Source: Streptomyces kaniharaensis | Lineage (GTDB): Bacteria > Actinomycetota > Actinomycetes > Streptomycetales > Streptomycetaceae | DNA: 64,000 nt | Direction of reading: 5' to 3' | Assembly (NCBI RefSeq): GCF_009569385.1 | Contig: NZ_WBOF01000003.1 | Span: forward strand, 620,001 to 684,000 | Shown here: in pieces, positions 1 to 9,010 of the stretch | Position numbering within the stretch: position 1 is the first letter of the stretch | How the letters are laid out: the number at the start of each line of letters is the position of its first letter | Translations under genes and position numbers: made by a program | The notes under the pieces: generated by a model | The model's input: the letters and a program-made list of their open reading frames with translations, nothing else | Databases searched by the model: none | What the model was told of the DNA's origin: nothing

Positions 1-101
1 CACGCAGGGTGAAACGGACCAGAGACCGTCGCCGACCTCCTGTCCGGCCAGAAGCCCCTCCCCCCCAAACTCTGCCGGGCCCGTGCGTAAGATCGGCGCC
101 C

Positions 102-866
102 GTGCCCTTCACGTTCAGCCATCCCGCCGCCGTTCTCCCCCTCCTCCGTCACGGCCGTGGCCGGGGGCGCATGATCGGGTCGGCACTCGTGTTCGGGGCG
201 ATGGCGCCGGACACGCCGTACTTCGCCGGCGCCTTCGCCTGGGGCGACCTCGCGCACCGGTGGTGGGCGGTGCCCACCCTCGATGTGGCGATCACCCTGG
301 CACTGGCCGCGGTGTGGCAGCTGGTGCTGCGAGCACCGCTGATCGGCCTGCTGCCCGTTCGCTGGGCGGGCGCGGCCGAGCGGCTGACCGGTCCTTCCGA
401 CCGCCGGATCCGCTGGTCGCGGGCCCCGTGGTTCGCGCTGTCCGCGGCGCTCGGCGCGGCCACGCACGTGTTCTGGGACGCCTTCACCCACCCGGGCCGC
501 CTCGGCACGCGGGTGTTCCCGGTGCTCACGACGGCCCGGATCCTGGGCGAGCCGCTCTACGCCGCGCTGCAGTACGGCACCTCCGCGATCGCTCTCGTGC
601 TGCTCGGCTGGCATGCGGTACGGGAGTTGCGCCGCGCGGCGGCAGACGGCGGCCGACCGGTGCGGGTGGCGACGGCGGCCGTCCGCCGGAGGGTGCTTTG
701 GCTGACGCTGGCCGCGGCCGTGCTGGGCGCGGCGTACCGGTTCGCCGGGTGGGGGCAGCCCGGTATGCCGCTGCTCTCCCTGATCCCGGTGGTCGCGTTC
801 GGTGCGGTCGCCGGTGCGGGCGGCGCGCTGGTGCTGTACGCGCTGGCGGCTCCTCGGCGGGGGTGA
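102..866 (+). CDS. DUF4184 family membrane protein
   Basis: The protein opens with MPFTFSHPAAVLPLL, the typical start of DUF4184 proteins, so the GTG at 102 is preferred over an in-frame ATG at 9 that would add a disordered, Pro/Arg-rich tail. It has about 254 aa and several hydrophobic segments. His/Asp residues near the membrane (HVFWDAFTHPGR) are conserved in the family. These proteins recall the YdjM-like family of membrane-bound metal-dependent hydrolases; the reaction is unknown. It is a single gene with no clear operon partner. Confidence 0.8.
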   Translation: MPFTFSHPAAVLPLLRHGRGRGRMIGSALVFGAMAPDTPYFAGAFAWGDLAHRWWAVPTLDVAITLALAAVWQLVLRAPLIGLLPVRWAGAAERLTGPSDRRIRWSRAPWFALSAALGAATHVFWDAFTHPGRLGTRVFPVLTTARILGEPLYAALQYGTSAIALVLLGWHAVRELRRAAADGGRPVRVATAAVRRRVLWLTLAAAVLGAAYRFAGWGQPGMPLLSLIPVVAFGAVAGAGGALVLYALAAPRRG

Positions 867-1157
867 ACTGCCGCCCTGGACGGCTACGAGCGAGCGCCGG
901 GTACTGCGGCCCCCGAGGGCATCGCCCGCCGGGCGGATCGCCGAGGGTGTACAGCGGGCCGGCCCGTTCCGGTTCACTCCACCAGCTCCACTGAGCCGGT
1001 GACGGGGCGGCGGCCTCCACCGGACGGGGCCTCCGCGGGCGCGTCCGACCGTGTCTGCCCGGGTTCGGGCGCGGCGTTGCGTACGGTCGGTCGACGACGT
1101 CGCCGCCCAACCCCGGCCGGCGGACCGTGCGAACCCCGTCGTAGGAGGCCCGCAGCC

Positions 1158-2675
1158 GTGCAACGCAAGTGGTGGACCCTGATCGCCGTCTCGGTCGCGA
1201 CGTTCATGCTGCTGCTCGACATCACGGTGGTCAACGTCGCCCTGCCGTCCATCCGCAAGGACCTGGGCGCGAGCTTCACCGACCTGCAGTGGGTGTTCGA
1301 CGCCTACGCCCTCTCGCTGGCCGCCCTGGTGCTGACGGCCGGTTCGCTGGCCGACCGGCTCGGGCGGCGCCGCGCCTTCGCCGCGGGGCTGGTGATCTTC
1401 TCCATCGCCTCGCTGCTCTGCGCACTGGCGCCGAACCCGGTCTTCCTCAACGTCTCCCGTGCGGTGCAGGGGGTCGGTGGCGCGGTGATGTTCGCGGTCT
1501 CGCTGGCCCTGGTCGCGCAGGAGTTCCCACCCGGCCGCGAGCGCGGCACCGCGATGGGCGTCTACGGGGCGACGATCGGGGTGGCCGTCGCCGTCGGGCC
1601 GCTCATCGGCGGGGCGCTCACGAGCTCGCTCGGCTGGGAGTCGATCTTCTACCTCAATGTGCCGATCGGCGCCGCGGCCCTGGTCGTCACCTACCTCAAA
1701 CTGGCGGAGAGCCGCGACCCCAACGCCACCCGGATCGACTGGGCCGGGGTCGCGGCCTTCAGCAGCGCGCTGTTCCTGCTCGTCCTCGCGCTGGTGCGGG
1801 GCAACGCCGAGGGCTGGGGCAGCGGGCTGATCGTGGGTCTGTTCGTCGGCGCGGCCATCCTGCTCCTCGTCTTCGTGCTGATCGAACGCCGCGTCCCGGA
1901 GCCGATGCTGCCGCTCGGGCTGTTCCGCCGGCACGCGTTCACCGGAGTGCAGTTGGCCGCGTTCGCGGTCTCCAGCTCGCTGTTCGCCCTCTTCCTCTAT
2001 CTGACGCTGTACCTGCAGAACTACCTCGGGCTCTCACCGTTCGCGGCGGGTGTGCGCTACCTGCCGATCACCGTGATGAGCTTCCTCGTGGCGCCGGTGG
2101 CCGGAGCCCTGCTCTCCCGGGTACCGGCCCGGCTGATGCTCTGCGTCGGCCTCGTCGCGGTCGGCGCGGGCATGCTGCTGATGGGCGACATCCAGCCCGA
2201 CGACACCTGGACCGGCCTGCTGGCCGGGTTCCTCGTCGGCGGCGCGGGCGTCGGTCTGATCAACCCGGTGATCGCCGACGTCGCGGTGAGCGTGGTGCCC
2301 AAGGAGAAGAGCGGCATGGCGGCCGGCATCAACGACACCTTCCGGCAGGTCGGCATCGCGGTCGGCATCGCCGTCTGGGGGGCGATCTTCGTCGGCCGGG
2401 GCTCCCACAAGGTGCGCGAGCTGGCGGCGGGCACGCCGATCGCGGAGGGAGCCCACCCGCGCGAACTGATCGAGGCCGCCTCCTCCGGCAGCCTGCCGCA
2501 GGCACTCGCCGCGATCCCCGAGCCGGCGCGCGCGGCCGCGTCGGCGGCCGCCCGGGCCGGCTTCCTCGACGGCATGAACATCGTGCTGTTGCTCGGCGGG
2601 CTGGTCAGCCTCGTCGGCGCCGCCCTCGCGCTCTGGCTGGTCCGCGAGAACGAGATCGACCGCCAAGAGGCATAG
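1158..2675 (+). CDS. MFS drug-efflux transporter, DHA2 (14-TMS) family
   Basis: This is a proton-coupled multidrug exporter of about 505 aa. The start is the GTG at 1158 (MQRKWWTLIAVSVATFM) behind a strong TAGGAGG at 1142-1148. Motif A is visible as GSLADRLGRRR, motif C lies in the GVYGATIGVAVAVGPLIGG segment, and LDITVVNVALPSI is the DHA2 signature in helix 1. The C-terminal half repeats the hydrophobic pattern, as expected for 14 TMS. A truncated TetR fragment follows directly, probably its former local repressor. The substrate cannot be read from sequence. Confidence 0.9.
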   Translation: MQRKWWTLIAVSVATFMLLLDITVVNVALPSIRKDLGASFTDLQWVFDAYALSLAALVLTAGSLADRLGRRRAFAAGLVIFSIASLLCALAPNPVFLNVSRAVQGVGGAVMFAVSLALVAQEFPPGRERGTAMGVYGATIGVAVAVGPLIGGALTSSLGWESIFYLNVPIGAAALVVTYLKLAESRDPNATRIDWAGVAAFSSALFLLVLALVRGNAEGWGSGLIVGLFVGAAILLLVFVLIERRVPEPMLPLGLFRRHAFTGVQLAAFAVSSSLFALFLYLTLYLQNYLGLSPFAAGVRYLPITVMSFLVAPVAGALLSRVPARLMLCVGLVAVGAGMLLMGDIQPDDTWTGLLAGFLVGGAGVGLINPVIADVAVSVVPKEKSGMAAGINDTFRQVGIAVGIAVWGAIFVGRGSHKVRELAAGTPIAEGAHPRELIEAASSGSLPQALAAIPEPARAAASAAARAGFLDGMNIVLLLGGLVSLVGAALALWLVRENEIDRQEA

Positions 2676-2683
2676 GTCCGCAC

Positions 2684-2935
2684 TGCAGCGGTGCGTTCCC
2701 GGCCGCCTTCGTGCACCGGGATCAGCACGTCGTCCAGGCCCAGCAGCAGCTGCACGGCCTCGTCAGCGGCATCATCGCCGAAGCCGCCACGGTCGGCGCG
2801 GTCCGCGACGACGTCTCCGCCGACGAGCTGGCCGACTACTGCCTGCACGCACTGTCCGCAGGCGGCCTGCCCTCGGAGGCCGCCGTCCATCGTCTCGTCG
2901 ACGTCACCCTCGCCGGACTCCGGCCATCGAGTTGA
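2684..2935 (+). pseudogene. TetR-family regulator, C-terminal remnant
   Basis: An open frame with no start and no DNA-binding domain begins just after the MFS stop. It reads FPAAFVHRDQHVVQAQQQL and continues to ADELADYCLHALSAGG and ...LVDVTLAGLRPSS. This is the helical ligand-binding C-terminus of a TetR regulator. About 80 residues remain of a usual 190-220. The HTH half was probably lost by deletion between the exporter and this end, which would leave the exporter without its repressor. Confidence 0.6.
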
Positions 2936-3079
2936 GGACCGTGGCGACAGGCCGAGCGAGCGTCTCGGCCGGACGGCCGCCGATGAGCTGTTGCCGGTGC
3001 CGCATCTTCCGTAGAACCAGCCGGACTGTCAGCACGAGGGCTCCGGGCTGGCGCCGAGCGAGCGTTGCCTAATGCGGCG

Positions 3080-3661
3080 CTAGAAGCCCGGCGCGTGGGA
3101 GTCGTTCACGTACCAGAGCGCCGCCGTGTACCAGACCAGCGCGATCGCGAGGACGAGGGCTCCGCCGGCCACGGGCAGCGCCCAGCCGGGCAGCCGGCGG
3201 TGCCGGACCACGATCACCTTGGCGACGAAGGCCCCGTAGAGAAAACAGGCGCTCAGCGAGTGCAGGGTGGTGCGGGCGTCGGTCAACTGCACCCCGTAGG
3301 CGACCAGGCAGTGCCGGGCGATCGGCAGGGAGAGCAGGAAGGCGGCGAGGCCGCCGAGCCGGTGGATCCGGCCGACAGGCCGCGGCGCTGCCCCCAGGCC
3401 GGGTAGTCGGCCGTACAGCCAGAGGGCGAGCAGCAGCTGGATCAGGGCGAGGCCGAGCAGGGCGGTGCCCAGCTCGGCCTTCAGCTGCTGGGCCTCGCCG
3501 TAGCGGGCGCCGAACAGGCTGGTGGCGAGATCGGGAGTGTGTGCACGACCGAACCAGTACACGCCGACCACCGCGGCGATCGGCGGGAGCGCCCAGAGCA
3601 CGGCCCGAACCGTCCGCCCACGAGCCGTCCGAGCGGGCATCGGGCGCTCACTGCCGGTCAT
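3080..3661 (-). CDS. DUF6529-like four-helix membrane protein
   Basis: A 193-aa integral membrane protein with four strong helices. His residues inside or next to helices (RIHRLGG, PIARHCLVAYG, TLHSLSACF) suggest cytochrome b561-like haem binding, but that is inference. The sequence matches the DUF6529 pattern (FGRAHTPDLATSLFG near the N-terminus and GAFVAKVIVVRHRRLPGWALPV near the end). It starts 5 bp after the stop of the lipoprotein gene upstream (3666-4235), so the two form an operon. That pairing suggests a membrane-associated redox or electron-transfer role. Confidence 0.7.
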   Translation of the reverse strand: MTGSERPMPARTARGRTVRAVLWALPPIAAVVGVYWFGRAHTPDLATSLFGARYGEAQQLKAELGTALLGLALIQLLLALWLYGRLPGLGAAPRPVGRIHRLGGLAAFLLSLPIARHCLVAYGVQLTDARTTLHSLSACFLYGAFVAKVIVVRHRRLPGWALPVAGGALVLAIALVWYTAALWYVNDSHAPGF

Positions 3662-3665
3662 CGGA

Positions 3666-4235
3666 TCAGTCGCCCTCGACCTTGTTGCCGGCCGGGTTCA
3701 CGACGTACCACTTGGCGCCGAAGGCGGTGGATTCCTCGCCGTTGGTGTCGCCCTGGGCCTTGTCGCCCTGGAAGTTGTAGAGCGGGTGGCCGTTGTAGAC
3801 GATCTGGGTCTTGCCGTCGGTGCGGGTGGTCGTGGACAGCTTGCTCTGGTCGGCGCCGTGGGCGGCGGTCGGTGCGCCCGTGGTGAGGGCGGGCGGCCAG
3901 GCCGTGGCGCAGTCGCCGTAGCAGGTGGAGGTGGCCGAGGTGTCCTTCTCGAAGAGGTAGAGGGTCCTGCCCTGGGAGTCGACCAGGATCTCGCCGAGCT
4001 TGCCGATGGGTGCTGCCGCGACGATCGCCCCGCCGCCCGCGCCGGCCGAGGCGCTCGCGGACGCGCTCTCACTGGCACTGGGCGACGCGCTCGGGGAGGC
4101 ACTTGCCGACGGCGTCACCGCGGGGGACGGGCTCGCTTGGCTGGTGGTCGATTTGCTGCTGGAGCAACCGCCGCACACCGCGGTGAGCACGGTGACGACG
4201 GCGAGCGAGACAGCCGCCAGGCGGCGCTGATGCAT
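3666..4235 (-). CDS. COG4315-type secreted lipoprotein with Yx(F/W/Y)xxD repeats
   Basis: About 189 aa. A signal peptide (MHQRRLAAVSLAVVTVLTAV) leads to a Cys-containing lipobox-like site (CGGCSSSKS). An Ala/Ser/Pro-rich spacer of about 60 residues precedes the folded domain, which carries the family repeats LYLFEKD and LYNFQGD plus a CYGDC pair. The protein is predicted to be anchored to the outer face of the membrane. An upstream in-frame start would add a tail before the signal peptide, so the ATG at 4235 is used. It is followed by the DUF6529-like protein. Family function is unknown; a redox or metal role is often suggested. Confidence 0.8.
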   Translation of the reverse strand: MHQRRLAAVSLAVVTVLTAVCGGCSSSKSTTSQASPSPAVTPSASASPSASPSASESASASASAGAGGGAIVAAAPIGKLGEILVDSQGRTLYLFEKDTSATSTCYGDCATAWPPALTTGAPTAAHGADQSKLSTTTRTDGKTQIVYNGHPLYNFQGDKAQGDTNGEESTAFGAKWYVVNPAGNKVEGD

Positions 4236-4421
4236 GGGATCCTCCGGCGGATCGACGGGGTTCGGTGGCACCACTACGGCCCGTACGGCCTGGCGCGGCC
4301 TCGGCGGCGCACCGGTTATTCAGCGCGACGGGGGACGCAGATGCGGCCGGACGGGCGATGGCGCGAGGCGGGTGAGTGATCACCGCTGACGACTTTCGGT
4401 CGTCGATCGCTTCCGTACCCT

Positions 4422-5204
4422 CTACGACACCGGCGCCGCCTGCGCCGCGGTGGTAGGCACTGTCCACTTCCCGCTCTCGACGGCTGACACCGCGGCAGCC
4501 GGGGTCGCGCGGCGCGAGGTGAGTACGTCGCTCAGGGCCTGTTCGAAGAAGGGCTCGGGGTCGGCGAGGGTGAAGTCCAGGTGACCGAAGACCTCCAGGG
4601 CGACGAGGCCGTAGATGCGGGTCCAGGCCTGGACGAAGCGGTTGAGGACGGGCAGCGGGATGTCGTCGGTGAGGTGTTCGCGCAGGTCGTCGTACTGGGT
4701 CCACCAGGCCGGGACGGACTCATCGGCGGCGGGCGGGGGAACGGTGCCCTCGCGCCACAGTTGGGTCATCAGGCCGAGGAAGACCTGACCGAAGCGCCAG
4801 CCCGCGTCGTGTGCCGGGTCCTCCGGGGCGGTTCCGGCGTCCGCGATGGGCTTGCCGAAGAGCAGGGTGAACTCGCTGCGATGTGCCAGCGACCAGCGAC
4901 GCAGGGCGCGGGCGGCTGCGGCGAGCCGGTCCGCGGTCGGCGCGTCGGCGTGGGCATCGCGGGCGGCTTCGAGGTCGGCGGCGAGGTCGCGGTAGAGGTC
5001 GGCGACGACGGCCTGGACGAGGGCGCGGTGGTCGGGGAAGTAGCGGCAGACCCCGGGTGCGGTCATGCCGACCTCGCGGGCGGTGGCGCGCAGGGTGAGC
5101 GCGGCCGGGCCGTCGGCGGCGAGCAGGTGCCGGGCGGCGGTCAGGATCTCCGCAGTCGTCTGCTCGCGCTGGCGCTCGCGGCGGGTGAGCGGCTGGTCGG
5201 GCAT
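4422..5204 (-). CDS. TetR/AcrR-family transcriptional regulator
   Basis: About 260 aa. The N-terminal HTH is clear (RRERQREQTTAEILTAARHL ... TLRATAREVGMTAPGVCRYF, residues about 10-60), followed by a long ligand-binding domain. The ATG at 5204 has GGAG at good spacing; a GTG 27 bp upstream falls inside the palindrome at 5224-5238 and is not used. The gene probably represses itself through that palindrome. No divergent target gene survives intact to the right, so its wider regulon is not visible. Confidence 0.85.
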   Translation of the reverse strand: MPDQPLTRRERQREQTTAEILTAARHLLAADGPAALTLRATAREVGMTAPGVCRYFPDHRALVQAVVADLYRDLAADLEAARDAHADAPTADRLAAAARALRRWSLAHRSEFTLLFGKPIADAGTAPEDPAHDAGWRFGQVFLGLMTQLWREGTVPPPAADESVPAWWTQYDDLREHLTDDIPLPVLNRFVQAWTRIYGLVALEVFGHLDFTLADPEPFFEQALSDVLTSRRATPAAAVSAVESGKWTVPTTAAQAAPVS

Positions 5205-5223
5205 CCCGTCTCCACTTGACTTT

Positions 5224-5238
5224 GCTGACACTGTCAGC
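5224..5238. promoter_or_regulatory. Candidate TetR operator
   Basis: GCTGACA-C-TGTCAGC is a perfect 7-bp inverted repeat about 20 bp upstream of the TetR start at 5204. Its position fits autorepression. Only one copy was seen. Confidence 0.5.
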
Positions 5239-5400
5239 TGTAGCGTCTAGAGTCGCGGCAGCCGGTCCGCCGGTCTCGGAGGGCGCCGTTCGTCGAGCCA
5301 GAACAGGTAGACGCGGAGGTGCTCGGCCAACTCGCCGTCGAGGCAGGCGGCGTACTCCCGGGCGGTGGCGGCCGCGCCCTGCCCCAAGGCTGGCCTTGCG

Positions 5401-5444
5401 CCGGGGCGGCCGGTCCGGCGTCGGTTCCGGACCGGCCGCCCCGG
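5401..5444. repeat. GC-rich hairpin, copy 1 of a repeated element
   Basis: Arms 5401-5418 and 5427-5444 are perfect 18-bp complements around the loop CGTCGGTT. A near copy with the same loop lies at 15651-15690, and both are followed by CGGCCGCTTCC. Copy 1 abuts a truncated ArsR gene, and copy 2 follows the hemerythrin-like gene like a terminator. Between the TetR gene and this hairpin (5240-5400) no gene is supported. Confidence 0.6.
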
Positions 5445-5454
5445 GTGGCGGCCG

Positions 5455-5660
5455 CTTCCCAGCAACTCGCGATCCTGCGCCGTACCGGGCTGGTCACCTC
5501 CCGCCGGGAGGGCGCCACCGTCCTCTACCGCCTCACCACCCCCGAGGTTGCCGACCTCCTGACGGTCGCCCGATCCATCCTCGGCACCCTTCTCACCGAC
5601 CGCGCCCGACTCCTCGACGAGCTTCGCGGCGAGGGCGGCTCCACGCACCCCCAGTTGTAG
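5455..5660 (+). pseudogene. Rv0081-type ArsR regulator, C-terminal remnant
   Basis: The frame begins without a start at SQQLAILRRTGLVTSRREG and continues to YRLTTPEVADLLTVARSILG and DELRGEGG. It is almost identical to the C-terminal half of the intact ArsR at 16383-16775. The first half, including the start and the first helices, is missing. The break lies directly against the hairpin at 5401-5444. This is the first of three copies of the same regulator family in the window. The region 5661-5909 shows no gene. Confidence 0.75.
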
Positions 5661-6086
5661 GATCTCGCGGGTTCCGCCCCAGCGGGCCGCGGCCGGGCTC
5701 CCGGACGGCGATCCCATCCGCCGCCGCAGGGCAATAGGTCGATCGGCCCTGTCGTCCACACCTGGCGCCACGACAGAATGACCAGGCCATGACATCCAGG
5801 GCCAGCCGGCTGTCGGCACGCTGTGGACGGAGGCGGTCGCCTGAGCGACATCGCGGTCGACGGCGGCCCGGGCCTCGGTGCCACCGACGGACGGGAGGGA
5901 TACAGAAGCATGGCCTCAAGGGGCGGCAGCAACTCTCTGGCTCAGGTGCCGGATCAGAGCGTGGTGGAGGACATGCGCCGGATGTACCTGGCGGGCGCCC
6001 CGGTGCGCGAGATCGCGGAAAGCTACGGGACGTCGTACGGATTCGTCCACCGGGTGCTGTCCCGCGAGGGTGTGACGTTTAGGCCC

Positions 6087-7521
6087 AATGCCAGTGACTT
6101 AAGTTGTGTCCCGCTGGGTGATCGTGACGGTGGCCGGTTGGGGCGGTGGCCAGTTGCGGTGTTGGGCGCGTTTGAGGGGCCAGTTGGACATCTTGCGTTT
6201 GATGACGTGGGGGCAGGTCCGGTGGCGGCGTTCGGGCAGCAGGCGTTCGGCGATCTCAGCCAGGGTGCGGGTGAGTGCCCTGGCGAGTCTGCCGGGGGGA
6301 AAGTCCCGCCTGGGCGGGTACCTGGCGGCGTACAACCCGCAGGCTGCGGGTGAAGGACAGCCGGTCGGGGTCGATGCCCTGGTGCAGGGCGGCCTGGTGC
6401 ATCAGCTGTCGGATCGCGTAGTGGACGAGCAGGAGGCCGTAGACCTCCTGCTCGACTCCCCACGGGTACTTGGAGCGCAGGACGAGCCTGGGGCCGCGCT
6501 GGTGGGTCTTGATCTCGTCCAGGGTGGTCTCGATCTCCCAGCGCTGGACGTAGAGTGCCGCGAGTTCGGCGGCTGGTGCCTCCTTCGGGTCCAGGAGGGT
6601 GGTGACCAGGCGGTAGACGGTTGCCTCGCCAGTGCGGGCCAGGGTGTACTCCACGACCCGCACCGTCACCGGGTTGCGGCGCGTCCCGCGGTCCCGCTCG
6701 GCGTGGATCGTGCTGAGGTAGGAGCCGTCGTCGAGCACCCGCGTCACCGGCAGCGCCGCGTTCTTCTTGACCCGCCACAGCAGGTCCGCGCCGGTGGCCC
6801 GCGCCTGCTGCCACAGCTCGAACCCGTAGAAGCCGCGATCGGCCAGCAGCAGCATCCCCGCCCGCAGGTGAGCGAACAACTGCCGGGACAGGGTCTGCTC
6901 GCTGACCGACAGCGGCCCCAACGCGGCGCCGAACACGGTGTGGGTGCCGCACTCCGCCAGCCCGACCAGCCTGGCCTGCGGGAACGCGCCGCTCCCGCGC
7001 CCTGATCCCGGCCGGCCGAAGAACTCGTCGTTGGCCTCGGTGTCCGCCAGGTCCAGCGTGGTCCCGTCCACCGCGACCGGCTGCCAGCGCCGGTACCAGG
7101 CACCCGCCGTCCCGGGCACCACCACCGGACGGCATACCCGCGCGAACAGCAGCCGCAAGGGCTCCGGGCCCAGCCGCCGGCGGGCCCGCCCGATCGCGGC
7201 GGTCGTGGGCACCCGCCACGACCGCCGCCCGTCCCCGAGCCCCTCACCCAGCAGCCGGGCGACCTCTTCATAGCCCTGCCCGAAGAACAGGCACATCGCC
7301 AGGACGAAGTACACGACCACCCGCGCCGGCAGCAGACGGCTGCGTTTCTCGCCCCGCCCGGTCTCGGCGATCACCTCATCGACCAGACCCGGCGGAAACG
7401 CCTGGGTCAGCACCCCGATCGCGATCCGGTCCGACAACCGCTCACCCGCAGGCGACTTGACCTGCCCCACCCTCGCCACACCACAACCAACGAGGCACGG
7501 ACCACAAAGTCACTGGCATTG
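6087..7521. mobile_element. IS4-family insertion sequence with 10-bp target duplication
   Basis: The element is 1435 bp. The left end reads CAATGCCAGTGACTT and the right end carries its reverse complement AAGTCACTGGCATTG, giving 15-bp perfect terminal inverted repeats. CGTTTAGGCC occurs at 6077-6086 and again at 7522-7531, a 10-bp target duplication of the size expected for IS4. One frameshifted transposase gene fills the element on the minus strand. The clean ends and duplication indicate a fairly recent insertion. It lies just upstream of the hpf-like gene at 7689. Confidence 0.92.
6099..7479 (-). pseudogene. IS4-family transposase, frameshifted near the C-terminus
   Basis: GTG start at 7479 (MARVGQVKSPAGERLSDRI). 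The DDE domain is recognisable: Asp in VAVDGTTLD, Asp in LLADRGFYG, and the IS4 YREK signature in YVQRWEIETTLDEIK. The first frame ends at 6256. The expected tail (FPPGRLARALTRTLAEIAER, then PHVIKRKMSNWPLKR) continues in another frame down to 6099. The shift lies near 6300-6320, beside a C6 run. A joined product would be about 460 aa, the normal size. Either the transposase is dead or the shift is a sequencing or slippage event. Confidence 0.85.
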
Positions 7522-7593
7522 CGTTTAGGCCCAGAGGTGGTTCTCACCGGTGACGCGCCCGCGGGGAAGCCCGAGGTCCCGATCACGGACATG

Positions 7594-7607
7594 GGGTCGT
7601 TCGGCCC
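7594..7607. promoter_or_regulatory. Candidate DevR/OsdR box upstream of hpf-like gene
   Basis: GGGTCGTTCGGCCC, whose reverse complement matches the window motif GGGCCGAAGGTCCC at 12 of 14 positions. It lies 82 bp before the ATG at 7689, and the IS4 insertion ends 73 bp further upstream, so the site has survived. Confidence 0.45.
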
Positions 7608-7688
7608 TTGTGGCAGCACTCGGCCAAGCGTGATCCTTGTCGCCGCGTGGACGGAGGTCCGCCGACAGCTGGCAGAAGGGCCGGGAAA

Positions 7689-8417
7689 ATGGGCGAGGCG
7701 ATCACGGTGAAGGCGTTCGACGGCCTTCCGGGCGAGATCCTGGCCGAGGCGCGTGCCCGGGTGGCAGCCGCAACGGCCACTGCCGGGGTGGGTACCTTGG
7801 TGGAATCGTTGCGGGTCCGGCTGGGAACAGCGGCCGACGGAGCACTGGCTCAGGTGAACGCCGAGGTCGACGGCCGCCGCATCCGCGTCCAGGAAGCGGC
7901 TGCCGAATTCGGCCAGTCGCTGGACCGGATGGCCCAGGCACTGCGCGGGCGGATCCGGGCCGCTACCGAGAGCTGGGTGCCGCATCCGTGGCCCCTGACG
8001 GCACGTCGGCGCGGTCCAGCCGTCGCGGCGGGCGGCGTGCCACGGATCGTGCGGGTCAAGGAGCCGACGCTGGTGTGGTGTTCCGCGGAGGCGGCGGCCC
8101 GGACGATGGACGCGATGGACTACGACATCCACCTGTTCACCGATCCGGCGACGGAGACCGACGCCGTCGTCTACCGCGTCGGCCCGACCGGCTACCGCCT
8201 CGCCCGCACCACCGCGGCCGCTCCGCCCCGCCGCGGCGCTGTGCCACTGACCGTCAGCCCGCACGGCGCGCCTCGCCTGACGGAGCGGCAGGCCGTCGAC
8301 CGCCTGGTGTGCGCCGAACTGCCGTTCCTGTTCTTCGCGAACCCCGAGACCGGGCGCGGCCGGGTCCTCTACCGGCGCTTCGACGGCCACCTCGGCCTGA
8401 TCGCGGGCGCGGCATGA
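7689..8417 (+). CDS. Ribosome-hibernation (HPF/DATIN-like) protein, divergent
   Basis: About 242 aa, start ATG 7689 behind AGAAGGGCCGGG. The N-terminal part is a degenerate HPF/YfiA-like domain (TVKAFDGLPGEILAEARARV). The C-terminal 100 residues carry the long-HPF C-terminal domain (MDAMDYDIHLFTDPATETDAVVY ... PFLFFANPETGRGRVLYRRF). It is a paralogue of the protein at 42927-43697. The closest known context is M. tuberculosis Rv0079 (DATIN), a DosR-controlled translation inhibitor followed by the PPOX gene Rv0080; here too a PPOX gene follows with a 4-bp overlap. Likely role: binding and silencing ribosomes during oxygen or energy limitation. Confidence 0.85.
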   Translation: MGEAITVKAFDGLPGEILAEARARVAAATATAGVGTLVESLRVRLGTAADGALAQVNAEVDGRRIRVQEAAAEFGQSLDRMAQALRGRIRAATESWVPHPWPLTARRRGPAVAAGGVPRIVRVKEPTLVWCSAEAAARTMDAMDYDIHLFTDPATETDAVVYRVGPTGYRLARTTAAAPPRRGAVPLTVSPHGAPRLTERQAVDRLVCAELPFLFFANPETGRGRVLYRRFDGHLGLIAGAA

Positions 8418-8890
8418 ACCGCGCGATGAACGACGAGGCGGTGCACGGCGCCGTGAAGGACCTCCAGCAGCACGATCGAGTGCCCCGGCAGATGGTGCCG
8501 CTGGACGAGGAAGAAGCGCTTCAATTGCTGGGCAGCGCCCCGTTCGGACGCGTCGTGTTCACCCGTCACGCTCTGCCGGCCATCCGTCCGGTCAACCACG
8601 TCGTCGTCGACGGCAGCATCGTCATCCGCACGCACGAGGGTGCGGCGCTCACGAACACGGTCACCGGTGAGCCCGGTGTCGTCGCCTACGAGGCGGACGC
8701 CATCGACCCGGTCAGTCGGCTCGGCTGGAGCGTGGTCGTCACCGGCTACGCCCATCTGGTCAGCGCCCCCGCGACGGCCGACGGCTACCGGTCGTTGCTG
8801 ACCCCGTGGGTGGAGGGATCCATGGACCGCGTCGTACGGATCAGCCCCGACCTGGTCACCGGATTCCGGCTGGTCCGGGCGCAGCACTGA
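8414..8890 (+). CDS. PPOX-fold (pyridoxamine 5'-phosphate oxidase-like) flavin/F420-binding protein
   Basis: 158 aa; the ATG overlaps the stop of the hpf-like gene (ATGA). The family core is visible: LGSAPFGRVVFTRHALPAIRPVNHVV, then SIVIRTHEGAALTNT, VVAYEADAID, GWSVVVTGYAHLV and the terminal RVVRISPDLVTGFRL. These single-domain split-barrel proteins bind FMN or F420, but the substrate is unknown. Rv0080 in the DosR regulon has the same size, family and position. A second intact copy is at 51761-52174 and two decayed copies lie at 16841 and 30704. Confidence 0.85.
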   Translation: MNRAMNDEAVHGAVKDLQQHDRVPRQMVPLDEEEALQLLGSAPFGRVVFTRHALPAIRPVNHVVVDGSIVIRTHEGAALTNTVTGEPGVVAYEADAIDPVSRLGWSVVVTGYAHLVSAPATADGYRSLLTPWVEGSMDRVVRISPDLVTGFRLVRAQH

Positions 8891-8903
8891 CCTCCGACGC
8901 GGG

Positions 8904-9010
8904 TCAGTGCCGGTTGCCGAGGGCGAAGAGCAGGATCACGGGACAGCCCAACCAGGTCGCCACCGCGATCAGCCCGCTCCTCCGTTGCCGGTTGAGCAGC
9001 TGCTCCGCGG
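8904..9010 (-). pseudogene. Remnant of a small membrane protein (copy of 26368-26499)
   Basis: The minus strand reads LLNRQRRSGLIAVATWLGC then PVILLFALGNRH-stop. The last 37 bases (8904-8940) are identical to the 3' end of the 43-aa membrane protein gene at 26368-26499, but no start or ribosome site is clear here and the N-terminal part differs. It is probably a decayed or recombined paralogue. From 9011 to 9145 no gene is supported. Confidence 0.4.

Larger units (their letters stand above)
5910..7553 (+). pseudogene. Small helix-turn-helix protein interrupted by an IS4 element
   Basis: The ATG at 5910 follows GGGAGGGA. The product (MASRGGSNSLAQVPDQSVVE..., HTH REIAESYGTSYGFVHRVLSR) is read up to codon AGG at 6082-6084, where the IS4 element begins three bases later. 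Joining 6086 to 7532 and removing one copy of the 10-bp target duplication restores VTFRPRGGSHR-stop. That is the usual C-terminus of this small actinomycete family (about 70 aa). With the insertion, the last residues are replaced by IS-encoded sequence. The HTH itself is intact, so the product could still fold. Confidence 0.8.

Noticed and set aside
5204..5231. Earlier GTG start for the TetR protein
   Set aside because: It would place the start inside a perfect operator palindrome; the ATG at 5204 has a proper ribosome site.
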